From Flavobacteriales bacterium (lineage in GTDB: Bacteria; Bacteroidota; Bacteroidia; UBA10329): 64,000 bases of DNA. The stretch lies in assembly GCA_021739625.1 (NCBI GenBank), contig JAIPBJ010000001.1, positions 1 through 64,000 on the forward strand. Direction: 5' to 3'. Shown one piece after another: positions 48,441 to 58,600 of this stretch. Below the pieces are notes generated by a model. The model ran no database searches. It saw only the letters and a list, made by a program, of their open reading frames with translations, and was not told where the DNA came from. The position numbers and the translations under genes were made by a program. The stretch's first letter is position 1; every line of letters starts with the position of its first letter.

Positions 48441-49685
48441 TTACTCCTTGTACCCCAACCGCCCGAAAATCTCCTTCCACGCAGCGAAAACCTCTTGCTT
48501 ACGCTGTTCGGGATAATCATACTTGTTGGTCTGATACGCAATGTATGATTTCACTTCACTGGCGATGTGCGGGCGGGCCGCATCAAAATTGTCCAACCCA
48601 CAGTCGCTGTACGCTTTTTCCACCACCTCCAGCTCATTGCCGATGAGGTCTTCATAGCGTATCTCTGCCAGATGCCCTTCGGGAATGAGTTCGCGCTCCC
48701 GCAGGTACTTCTCCATCATTTCCCGGTAGGAGAAAAGGATGTAGTCCTCGATCATCTTGCCCTCACAGTGCTGGAAACTCACCATCGGCAGTGTGATGGA
48801 ATAGAGCCGCTCTGTTGAGAAATAGACCGAGTATGGATTGCGGCTGATGTGAATGAACCGCGCGTCTGGAAAGACCTCCAAGATCTCGAGCACCCGTGCA
48901 GTGTTCTCAGGGCTCTTTATCAGGAGCTGTTTCCCATGGTGAGTGAAGGTCAGTTTCTGCAAGAAATAGCGCAGCGTGTCCTGCCATTCGCGTTTTGCTT
49001 TGCCATCCTCAAAGAGCACATTCTTGGAAAAGATTTCTTGCATCCTTCTTGGGAAGTAATAACCGGGAGCCATGGAAGAAGGTGTCATGTTGCCCAAGGA
49101 ATATTCGGGTTCCGTGGGCAGGTCGAGGCCCATGCGCAGGTTATCCATGGGCCTTGTCTCCGGCAGTGCCCTGCGATAGATGCGCTTCAGAATGTCCTCA
49201 GAAGTGAGATAGACCCAGGGCATGAAACTCTCCTTGACGGTGAGATTTCCGAACCGCCCGTCTCTTCCCAACAGATAATGCAGATAAGTGGTGCCGCTGC
49301 GCTGATGTCCCAGGATGAACACTGGTGATCTTACTTCTGCGGCACGGATGCGCTTGTCATATCTCCACCGTTCCCACAGGATCACTGGCCACATCAGACA
49401 AGTGACGATGCCAACGATCACAGCCTTGGGCCAGAATTGCCAGTCCACATCGCGCCAATGCTTGCGCAGGATGCCGAACCACGTAATGGGGTCAGCCCCT
49501 ATGGCAGTGGTAGCCCCGAAGTTCAGGTATTGCTTGCGGCCTATTTCGAGTTTCAAATCAAGAAGGGAAATGGAAGATGGAAATTGGTCAACTACCTGCT
49601 CCGTAGCAGGTCTGTATCCTTGTTGCTCGAATGAGCGGCAAAGTTCGTAAGCATCCCTGCCACAGCGACAATTTTCAGTTTTCAA
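48441..49685 (-). CDS. Sulfotransferase family protein
   Basis: PVFILGHQRSGTTYLHYLLGRD (5' PAPS-binding motif); FIHISRNPYSVYFSTERLY (3' phosphate-binding region). Confidence 0.88.
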   Translation of the reverse strand: MKTENCRCGRDAYELCRSFEQQGYRPATEQVVDQFPSSISLLDLKLEIGRKQYLNFGATTAIGADPITWFGILRKHWRDVDWQFWPKAVIVGIVTCLMWPVILWERWRYDKRIRAAEVRSPVFILGHQRSGTTYLHYLLGRDGRFGNLTVKESFMPWVYLTSEDILKRIYRRALPETRPMDNLRMGLDLPTEPEYSLGNMTPSSMAPGYYFPRRMQEIFSKNVLFEDGKAKREWQDTLRYFLQKLTFTHHGKQLLIKSPENTARVLEILEVFPDARFIHISRNPYSVYFSTERLYSITLPMVSFQHCEGKMIEDYILFSYREMMEKYLRERELIPEGHLAEIRYEDLIGNELEVVEKAYSDCGLDNFDAARPHIASEVKSYIAYQTNKYDYPEQRKQEVFAAWKEIFGRLGYKE

Positions 49686-49745
49686 TTTCCCATGTTCCCA
49701 ACAGTCGCCAATAGGTCGTATCGGCTCGCCCTACCTTTGGCACGC

Positions 49746-50777
49746 ATGGCGGGTTTCAGGGCACGGGCTTTCGATCTGTTGGGGGGAATGGCGCAGTTGC
49801 TGCCGATCGGCCTGCTGCGCTCCATCAGTCGGCAAGGTCTGGTGATGCCCGTCTATCATCTCGTGTCAGACGTTCCTGTGGACCATGTGCGCCACCTGTA
49901 TCCCATAAGGACCACAAGTGAATTCGGGGCCGACCTCGATTTCCTACTGCGTCATTTCACGCCTGTCGATTTGCATCAGATCATTGCATCTGCCACGGAT
50001 GGAAGACCATTGCCCAAGAATGCTTTCTTCCTCTCGTTCGATGACGGCCTGCGCGAGTTCCATGATGTGATTGCTCCCATACTTCTGCGGAAAGGCGTGC
50101 CCGCCACCTGTTTCCTCAACAGCGATTTCATTGACAACCGTGGTCTGATGTTCCGCTACAAGGTGAGTCTTGCACTCAACGCTCTCGGCAGCGACCCCGC
50201 GCTGTCCCGGGCAACAGCAGTTGCAGAATGGTCGGAGACCCACGGCCACAGTGGTGTGTTGGCCCAGGCGCTGCCCACTTTGCGGCACGGGGCCGATGCT
50301 GCATTGGACGAACTGATGCCGCTGTTGGGAATCGACATTGCCGCGTTCCTTAGCGGGCAACGGCCCTATCTCACATCGCAGCAGATAAGTTCACTGATCC
50401 ATCGGGGATTCCATTTCGGGGCGCACAGCATCGACCATCCCGAATACCGTTTCCTGAGTATGGACGAACAGCTGCACCAGACCCTCGGCAGCATGGACGC
50501 CATCCGGCAGCAGTTCGGGCTGGATTATCGGGCCTTCGCGTTCCCCTTCACCGATTTCGGAGTGACTGACGCTTTCTTCCAAAAGGTCTTTTCGGGAGAT
50601 GATGCGATGGATGTGACCTTCGGCTGTGCGGGGCTGAAGCGTGAACCGGTGGCCCGCCATTTCCAGCGCATCCCCATCGAGCAGGAGGGCCAGAGTGCCG
50701 AGCGCACCATCCGCACCGAATATCTTTACCATCTGCTGAAGGCTCCGTTGGGCCGTCACATCACACGCAGAAGCTGA
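49746..50777 (+). CDS. Polysaccharide deacetylase (NodB-like) family protein
   Basis: NAFFLSFDDGLREFHDVIAPILLRKGVPATCFLNSDFIDN; HFGAHSIDHPEY. Start placed at 49746 because TACCTTTG lies at 49732-49739. Confidence 0.85.
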   Translation: MAGFRARAFDLLGGMAQLLPIGLLRSISRQGLVMPVYHLVSDVPVDHVRHLYPIRTTSEFGADLDFLLRHFTPVDLHQIIASATDGRPLPKNAFFLSFDDGLREFHDVIAPILLRKGVPATCFLNSDFIDNRGLMFRYKVSLALNALGSDPALSRATAVAEWSETHGHSGVLAQALPTLRHGADAALDELMPLLGIDIAAFLSGQRPYLTSQQISSLIHRGFHFGAHSIDHPEYRFLSMDEQLHQTLGSMDAIRQQFGLDYRAFAFPFTDFGVTDAFFQKVFSGDDAMDVTFGCAGLKREPVARHFQRIPIEQEGQSAERTIRTEYLYHLLKAPLGRHITRRS

Positions 50778-51871
50778 TGGAGATCCGCACCCTGAATAGG
50801 CAACAGTTGGAGGCATTCGTCCACGGCCCTGCCTTTGAGCGGCTGCCGTTCATCCCCATCAGCCGCCACAGGGCGCTGTCGCACATTGCCAATCCGCGCG
50901 CAACTGACGGGGACGTACTCCTGCTGTTGGCCTACGATGGCGATACGATGGTGGGTTATCTCGGTGTGCTGCCCGATCGGCTGCATCGCGATGGTCGCAT
51001 CCAACGCTGCGGCTGGCTCAGCTGCATGTGGGTCGATGATGCGCAGCGTGGAAAAGGAATAGCAAAGAAGCTGCTCCAACGTGCTTTCGAGGCGTGGGAC
51101 GACCGCATCCTCGTCACCGAATTCACCCCGGCCGCCAAGGTGCTTTACGACCGTTCGGGCATCTTCCGCGCATTGGCCGACCCGGCCGGGCTTAGGCTTT
51201 ACATACGCTCCGACCTTGCCACACTTCTGCCGCCTAAGCGGGAGTTCTTCAAGAGGAACATTCCGATACTGAACGCGATTGACCGCATCGCCAATGCTGC
51301 GCTGGACCTTAGGCTTCCAAAACCTCGAATGCCAGAAGGTATCACGTTGGAAAGGGTTGAGGACGTTGATAACGAGGCGATAACCTTCATCGAGAGCCAT
51401 CGAACAGATGAATTGCTGAACCGGGGCCGGGCCGAAATCAACTGGATGCTGCGCAACCCTTGGCTCATCTCGGCTCCTGTGGTGGACGCACTCAATGCCC
51501 GCTATCACTTCTCGGCCGTGGCGCGGTGTTTCGCCTACCACACCATCAAAGTGCGCGATGCGGAGGGCCGACTGCGTGCGCTCCTGATACTTTCCCAACG
51601 CGACAATTCGTTGAAGCTGCCCTATCTCTATCACGATGGCGACCTCGCTCTGGTCTGGGCCGTGGTGCGCCACGAGCTGCTGCGGCTCCGCTCCGCCACG
51701 TTCACCGTTTTTCATGCCGACCTGCGCGCGTTCATCCGTCAGCACGATGACCTGTCACTGAGACAACGGCCATTGCAGCGGCACTACATCGTCTCAAAGG
51801 TGTTCAACAATTTTCTGGGAGACAGCACATTCACCATTCAGGACGGGGATGCCGACTGTGCGTTCACTTGA
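50777..51871 (+). CDS. GNAT family N-acetyltransferase
   Basis: 364 aa; MVGYLGVLPDRLHRDGRIQRCGWLSCMWVDDAQRGKGIAKKLLQRAFE; TGATG overlap with the preceding stop. Confidence 0.8.
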   Translation: MEIRTLNRQQLEAFVHGPAFERLPFIPISRHRALSHIANPRATDGDVLLLLAYDGDTMVGYLGVLPDRLHRDGRIQRCGWLSCMWVDDAQRGKGIAKKLLQRAFEAWDDRILVTEFTPAAKVLYDRSGIFRALADPAGLRLYIRSDLATLLPPKREFFKRNIPILNAIDRIANAALDLRLPKPRMPEGITLERVEDVDNEAITFIESHRTDELLNRGRAEINWMLRNPWLISAPVVDALNARYHFSAVARCFAYHTIKVRDAEGRLRALLILSQRDNSLKLPYLYHDGDLALVWAVVRHELLRLRSATFTVFHADLRAFIRQHDDLSLRQRPLQRHYIVSKVFNNFLGDSTFTIQDGDADCAFT

Positions 51872-51887
51872 ACCTCTCTTACAGCGG

Positions 51888-54380
51888 ATGACACGCAAGG
51901 CCCTTATCCTGCTTGTGACGGTGCTGTCAATTGGCACGGGTCACGATGCGTTCGCACAGCGCACCCGCATCCTCGGCTCGGTGGCCAATGCGGTCACGGG
52001 CCGGCCGCTGCCTTTCGCCAATGTGAGTTTCAGCAGCAGCAGCTTGGGCACTGTCACCGATTCGCTCGGCAACTTTGTGCTGGAGACCAACCGCAGGTTC
52101 GATTCCCTGCGGGTGTCATCCATCGGCTATCGCACCGAGGTGGTGCCCGTGGTGCATGGCGTCACCGAGGAGATCGACTTCCTGCTCCAACCATTGTTCT
52201 ATGAGTTGAGCGAGGTTATCGTGCTGCCGGGCGAGAACCCCGCCTTCCGGATCCTACGCAAGGTCATCGCCAACAAGCCCATCAATACCCCCGAACGGCT
52301 CGATGCCTACGAGTATGGCGTGTATCACCGCGTGCGCTTCGACCTCAACAACTTCACTGAGAAGGCGAAAAAGAACTTCATCCTCCGCCCGTTCGACTAC
52401 ATCTGGGACCATGCCGACACCACCGAAGCTGGCGTGGCCTATCTGCCTATCCTCATGACCGAGACCAGCCGCGAGGTCTTTTACCGCAAGGACCCGCAGG
52501 CCCGCATGGAGGTCATCCGTGGCCGCAGGGACTACAAGTTCTTCCGCGCACCACGCATCATGGAGTTCGTGCAGGACATGTACATCGACCCCAACATCTA
52601 CGACAACCATGTGGTCATCCTCGACAAGAGTTTCCCCAGTCCCATCAACGATTTCTACAGACGCAACTACCGCTTTGTGCTGATGGACAGCCTCGTGCAG
52701 GTCGATGGCCGCTCGTGCTATCACATCGCATTCCGCCCAAAGGGCAAGAGCGATGTGGCCTTCACGGGCGGAATGTTCATTGACGACAGCACATTCGCGG
52801 TGGTGCAGGTGGATGTCGAGTTCAGCATCGAGGCCAACATCAACTTCGTGCGCAATTATTGGATCCGGCAGAACTATTCACTTGTTGAGGGAAAACAGTG
52901 GTTCCTCACACGCAGTCAGGTCTTGGGCGATTTCACCGTGGTGGAGAACTCCAAAGAGATGACGGGCTTCTTCGGGCGCAAGACCACCGAGCTGCGCGAC
53001 ATCAGGATGAACCGGCCCCGCGAGGACGGATTCTATTCCACCCTCGACCCCGTGGTGGAGCAGGACAGCGCCTACACCCGTACCGATGGTTTCTGGGAAA
53101 TGGAGCGGCCCGACACCCTTTCGCAGAAGGAGCAGGAACTCATCGGCATGGTCGAGCGCCTCAACAGCGACCCGAAGTGGAAGCGCACCGAGGCCATCAT
53201 ACGTCTTGTGGCGGAAGGCTATCTTGAGCTTGGCCCCATCGACCTCGGCAACGTGTTCACCTTCTACAGTTGGAACACCGTGGAGGGCCACCGCGCAAAG
53301 CTCGGATTCCGCACCAACAGGCGGTTCAGCGAGACCGTGCAACTGAGCGGCCATGCGGCCTACGGCTTCGGTGACCAACGATGGAAAGGAGGCGGCACCA
53401 TCGACTTCTTCTTTCCCGAAAAACTGAACAGACGCATGGAATTCGGGGCCAGCTACCGCAACGACCTGATGCAGCAGGGCAGGGGAGAGGGCCAGCTTCC
53501 GCTCGACCATGTGCTCACCTCGTTCGTGCGCATCAGCGGGGCATTCAAACGGATGATGGCCGAGCAGACCGAGGCCCATGCCGAGCGGCAGTGGTTCACG
53601 GGGTTCAGCACGCGGGTCGGGATGTTCCGTGAACGATACAGCCCGCTGGAGCGCGATTTCAGTGTGATGGCTGCTGACGGCAGCACTGTGCCCGCAGCGC
53701 ATTTCACCGCATCGGGTCTGCGCGTGGGCCTGCGTTTCGGTTGGGGGCAGAAACTGTTGCCTGCGGCCTACAACGCTGTGGACAGCGGGCTTTTCGCCCA
53801 GCGGTTGCCAGTGGTGGCGTTTGAGGTGGCGGCAGGGTTCCGTGGGCTTTATGGCGGGCAGTTCGACTACCAGCACCTGCGGCTCAAAGTGCAGCACCGC
53901 CAGCGCGCCAACAAGCTCGGCTATCTGCAGATACTGGCCGAGGGCGGCATCATCAACGGCACCGTGCCCTTCCCGCTCTTGCACGCCCCCGCAGCCAACC
54001 CGCTCGTGTTCAATGACGACCGTTCGTTCAACCTCATGAACTATATGGAGTTCGCTGCCGACCGCTATGTGTCGCTGCAGGTGGAGCACCACTTCGAGGG
54101 GTTCTTCTTCAACAGGATACCCGGTGTGCGGCTGCTCAAGCTACGCGAGTTCGTCTTTGCCAAGGCGTTCTACGGCACGCTGACAGACCAGAATGCCAAT
54201 GGCCCGTTCGTGCTGGCCGATGGCATCGACCCGATGACACATCCGTACGTGGAGGTCGGTTTCGGCATAGAGAACATCCTCAAGATCGCCCGCATCGACT
54301 TCACTTGGCGGCTCACCCACCTCGATAGGCCGAATGTGCTGCCTTTCGTGGTGAAGCCGAGTTTTTACTTTCGGTTCTGA
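51888..54380 (+). CDS. DUF5686 / carboxypeptidase-like regulatory domain outer-membrane protein
   Basis: Signal peptide; RILGSVANAVTGRPLPFANVSFSSSSLGTVTDSLGNFVLE; RILRKVIANKPINTPERLDAYEYGVYHRV; long C-terminal barrel ending ...FVVKPSFYFRF. Confidence 0.87.
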   Translation: MTRKALILLVTVLSIGTGHDAFAQRTRILGSVANAVTGRPLPFANVSFSSSSLGTVTDSLGNFVLETNRRFDSLRVSSIGYRTEVVPVVHGVTEEIDFLLQPLFYELSEVIVLPGENPAFRILRKVIANKPINTPERLDAYEYGVYHRVRFDLNNFTEKAKKNFILRPFDYIWDHADTTEAGVAYLPILMTETSREVFYRKDPQARMEVIRGRRDYKFFRAPRIMEFVQDMYIDPNIYDNHVVILDKSFPSPINDFYRRNYRFVLMDSLVQVDGRSCYHIAFRPKGKSDVAFTGGMFIDDSTFAVVQVDVEFSIEANINFVRNYWIRQNYSLVEGKQWFLTRSQVLGDFTVVENSKEMTGFFGRKTTELRDIRMNRPREDGFYSTLDPVVEQDSAYTRTDGFWEMERPDTLSQKEQELIGMVERLNSDPKWKRTEAIIRLVAEGYLELGPIDLGNVFTFYSWNTVEGHRAKLGFRTNRRFSETVQLSGHAAYGFGDQRWKGGGTIDFFFPEKLNRRMEFGASYRNDLMQQGRGEGQLPLDHVLTSFVRISGAFKRMMAEQTEAHAERQWFTGFSTRVGMFRERYSPLERDFSVMAADGSTVPAAHFTASGLRVGLRFGWGQKLLPAAYNAVDSGLFAQRLPVVAFEVAAGFRGLYGGQFDYQHLRLKVQHRQRANKLGYLQILAEGGIINGTVPFPLLHAPAANPLVFNDDRSFNLMNYMEFAADRYVSLQVEHHFEGFFFNRIPGVRLLKLREFVFAKAFYGTLTDQNANGPFVLADGIDPMTHPYVEVGFGIENILKIARIDFTWRLTHLDRPNVLPFVVKPSFYFRF

Positions 54381-54390
54381 ACTTCATGGT

Positions 54391-54842
54391 CCTGTCGGAA
54401 GGAAGGCTGACACAGCGGAGCAACTGCTTTGCCCCGATGGGAGAACTCCGATCACAGCGGAGCAACTGCTTTGCCCCGATGGGAGAACTCCGATCACAAC
54501 GGAGCAACTGCTTTGCCACGATGGGAGAACTCCGATCACAGCGGAGCAACTGCTTTGCCCCGATGGGAGAACTCCGATCACAGCGGAGCAACTGCTTTGC
54601 CCCGATGGGAGAACTCCGATCACAACGGAGCAACTGCTTTGCCCCGATGGGAGAACTCCGATCACAACGGAGCAACTGCTTTGCCCCGATGGGAGAACTC
54701 CGATCGCAACGGAGCAACTGTTTTGCCCCGATGGGAGAACTCCGAACGCAACGGAGCAACTGCTTTGCCCCGATGGGAGAACTCCGATCACAACGGAGCA
54801 ACTGCTTTGCCCTGTCGGAGGCCCGTCCGACACAGCGGAGCA
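54391..54842 (+). repeat. Array C: 42-bp tandem repeat, 10 units plus edge variants
   Basis: ACARCGGAGCAACTGCTTTGCCCCGATGGGAGAACTCCGATC units every 42 bp from 54412 to 54832; stop-free in several frames, generating the 176/207/155/169-aa ORF calls. Confidence 0.97.
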
Positions 54843-55005
54843 TATTTTTTTAGGTTCGCCCGCATCTGTTGCACATTGCAATTCAGTGACAGTGTAGCGT
54901 TCTTCGGGCTGAAACCGAGTGTTTACTTCAAGTGCTGACGCTTGCTCGGCCGGTGAGAAAGGAAGGGGCCGTGGCGTGAATGCGCATCCATTACCTTCGC
55001 CCGCC

Positions 55006-55644
55006 ATGCACGTGATTCTGCCCTCGGCCTATTTTCCGCCCGTCAGCTATTTCGCCTATCTGCTCTCGCCTGCCGTGACCAAGGTGACCATGGAGGCGAA
55101 GGAGCATTTCGTGAAACAGAGCATCCGCAGCCGTTGCATAGTGGCCGATCCGCATGGGAAGCTCACGCTCTTCGTACCGAAGGAGAAGACGGGGAACCGC
55201 TCGGTGATGGACGAGGTGCGCACCGTGGAGGAGGCCCATTGGCGCAGGACGCATTGGCGCAGCATTGCAGATTCCTATCGCAGTTCGCCCTATTTCGAGT
55301 ATTATGAGGACGACTTCGAACCGTTCTTCAGGGAGCACGAGGACCGCATCCTCAACATCGGTCAGCGAAGCATTGCCAAGGTCTGCGAACTCCTTCGGAT
55401 TCCTTTGCAGGTAGAATTGACCACCGGTTTCTGGGAAGGTGATGATGCACTCGACCTGCGAAGTGCGTGGAACAACAAGGACTATCGGGAGCGCCCGCCC
55501 GTGGTGCATTTCCCGGAATACACGCAAGTGTTCTCCGACCGCAACGGGTTTCTGCCCGACCTGAGCATCCTCGATCTCCTGTTCTGCAACGGCCCTAAAA
55601 GTCTGGACTACCTCAAAGCACTGGAATTGCGGGGCATGGAATGA
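55006..55644 (+). CDS. WbqC-like family protein
   Basis: MHVILPSAYFPPVSYFAYLLSPAVTKVTMEAKEHFVKQSIRSRCIVADPHGKLTLFVP; C-term FSDRNGFLPDLSILDLLFCNGPKSLDYL. Confidence 0.85.
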   Translation: MHVILPSAYFPPVSYFAYLLSPAVTKVTMEAKEHFVKQSIRSRCIVADPHGKLTLFVPKEKTGNRSVMDEVRTVEEAHWRRTHWRSIADSYRSSPYFEYYEDDFEPFFREHEDRILNIGQRSIAKVCELLRIPLQVELTTGFWEGDDALDLRSAWNNKDYRERPPVVHFPEYTQVFSDRNGFLPDLSILDLLFCNGPKSLDYLKALELRGME

Positions 55645-55647
55645 CCG

Positions 55648-58600
55648 CTATCTCACCAGGATCACCTGTCCGGTGCGCTGCCCTTCGTCTCCATTGATGT
55701 CGGTCCAGTCGATACGATAGACATAGACCCCGCTCTCGACCTGTGCGCCCTTGTAGCTTCCGTCCCAACCCTCGTCCATGTCGGCCGTCTGGAAGATCTG
55801 TTCGCCCCATCGGTCGAAAATGAGCATCCCGAACGCAACGATGTTCTCACCGTAGGCGGTGAAGCGCTCATTGTGGGCGTTGTTGTCGGGCGTGAAGGCA
55901 TTGGGAATATAGATGCTCACGTGCGGGGTGATGATGACCTCGTAACTGATGGTGTCCGTGCAGCCGAACTCATTGACCACCATCAGCCTCACGGTGTAGG
56001 TGCCTGTGTCGATGGCGCTCGGATACGTATAGGTGGGCGAAGGGGTCTGTGTGCCCAACGTGGCCCCGTCACCGAAGGCCCAATGCCATTCCACTGCTCC
56101 GGTGGACATGTCGGTGAACTCGAATCTGGGGTTGAGCGCACTGGCCGTGGTAGGATTCACTCCAAAGAAGGCCGTAGGCAACGGATGCACAGTGATGAGG
56201 TCGGGCATCACGAGTTCGGCCACACAGCCCTGATTGGAAGTGGCGGTCAGCCCGATGGTATAGACCCCTTCGTCAGGATAACAGTGCGAGGGCGAATGTG
56301 CAGTGATGATATTCCCGTCTCCCATATCCCATGAATAGGAATTCATGCTTCCCGATGCGATGGTGGTAAGGTTGTTCATCTGCACACAATGGGTGCGGCA
56401 GCCTTCCACGGGCCCGGCAACGAAATCGACCACAGGGTTGGGATGGACGGTCACAGTGGCCACGGCATCGTCCGTGCAGCCCAGCGTGGTGCCAACGACC
56501 GTGTAAACGGTTGTCGTGGTCGGGTTGGCCGTTACGGATGTCCCTGTCGGGCTGCTCAGGTCGGTGGCAGGTGTCCAAGCGTAGGTGTCGGCACCACTTG
56601 CAACCAGTGTGGTTGAATCGCCATCGCAATAGCTTGTGGCCGAAGGTGTCACATTGACGGTCGGGGTCTGGTTCACCGTCACTGTCACATCTTCCGAAGA
56701 TGAGCAGTTGAGGCTTGTGCCAGTCACGGTGTAAGTGACGGTGGTCATGGGCGATACGAGCACGGCCGCACCCGTGGTGGCACTGAGTCCGGTGGCCGGA
56801 GACCAGACATAGCTGTTGGCACCGTTGGCTGTGAGCGGAGCCGAGGTGCCGCTACAGATAGTGGTGTCGTTGCTCAGAATGACAACCGGAATCGGGTTGA
56901 CCGTCAGTACCAGTGTGGCAGTGTCGTTGCATCCGAGGCTGCTGCCCACCACCTCGTAGGTGGTGCTGACGACAGGGTCGGCAATCACCGTGGCATCTGT
57001 GGTGGTGCTAATGCCCAATGCTGGCGACCACACATAGCTGTCGGCCCCGCTGGCAGTGAAATCCTTGTTCTCGCCCACGCACATGGTGAACGAGGCGGGC
57101 GAGATGCTCACGCTCGGATAAGGGTTTACGGTGATGGTGACCGTGCGCGTGGTGGTGCATCCCAACCCTGTGCCCACCACGGTGTAGGTGGTGGTGGAAG
57201 CTGGTGTGGCGACAACAGAGGCGGTGTTGGTGGCGCTCAGGCCCGTTCCAGGACTCCACGCGTAGGTGTCGGCCCCGCCCGTGGTCAGCGTCACGGGATT
57301 GCCCTCACACACGGTGGTGTCGTTGCTCATGGGCATGGTGGGCGATGGATTCACGGTGATGTCGAAAGTGGCATCGCTGCTGCATCCGAGCGAAGTGCCC
57401 GTGACCGTGTAGGTGGTGCTTGCAAGCGGTGCCGCATCCACGGTGGTGCCGGTGGTGGCGCTCAGCCCTGTGGCTGGCGACCATGCATAGGTGGTGGCCC
57501 CTCCGGCCGTGAATGTGGTGGCTGTTCCAGCGCACACAGTGGCCGTGGTCGGACTCACGGTGACCACAGGGAACGGGTTGACCGTCACCGTCACATCATC
57601 GGTGCCGGTGCATCCTGCCGATGTTCCGGTGACCGTATAGGTCGTGGTCGCTGCCGGAGTAGCCGTGACGGATGCTCCCGTGGTGGCACTCAGTCCGGTG
57701 GGTGGGTCCCAGCTGTAGGTCGTTGCGCCCGATGCGCTCAGCGGGGTGCTTCCCCCTTCACAGACGGCCACATCTGTTCCCGCATCGATCACCGGTAGGG
57801 CATTGACCACCACCGATGTGGTGGTGACTGAGGAAACGCAGGAGCCCAGGGCCACTTCCAGTGTGATGTTCTTGGTGCCCGGAGTGGCCCAGTCGATCTC
57901 GTAAGGCCCTTGACCGGATCCCGACACCACGGTTCCTCCGTCAAAATCCCAAGTGTAATTCGAATTGGCCGGAGCGTTGCCAGTATAGGTGACTGTCGAG
58001 GTCTGGTTCAGACAGATGGGAGATGTGGTGGTGAAAGGCGATGTAGGCACCGAGAGGACGGTCACATCTATGGTCGTGTCGGCCAGACAGGGAGGCCATG
58101 CCACCCCGAGCCGAACCGGATAGGTGCCAGTTGCAGGGAAGGTGTAGGATGGATTCTGCGTCATGTCATCGGGCGTGCCATTGTTGTCGAAGTCCCATGC
58201 CCAATTGGTGATCTGACCAGCAGGTGAGGATGCATCGGTGAACACGATCGGGTCTCCGGCACAGGCGGGCGTATAGGTGAAATTGGCGGTAGGATTGCTG
58301 GGGCTGGGCGGGATCACCGTGTCGAGAGAGAAAGTGCAGGGCGTGACACCGAAGGTGGTCATGGTCACTGTGTAGGGGCCGGGCGCGTTGATGGTCACCT
58401 GCTCAGCGTTTCCGCCCGACACGACTCCCGGACCTGCCCAACTGTAGGTGGCAGCACCGGTCGGTGCGTTCAACGTGATGTTCTGCCCTCCGCACACGTT
58501 GGGTGCCGATGAGATGATCTGCAAAGGTTGGCAGGACGCATCGATATAAGCGTAGGCGAAGTGACTTCCGCCTCCGGCATCGCAGTCGCGGGTGATGAAT

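Noticed and set aside
54313-55007. Repetitive ORFs of 155-207 aa (QRSNCFAPMGELRS, SSCSVVIGVLPSGQ)
   Set aside because: Same artefact over array C; no single preferred frame.
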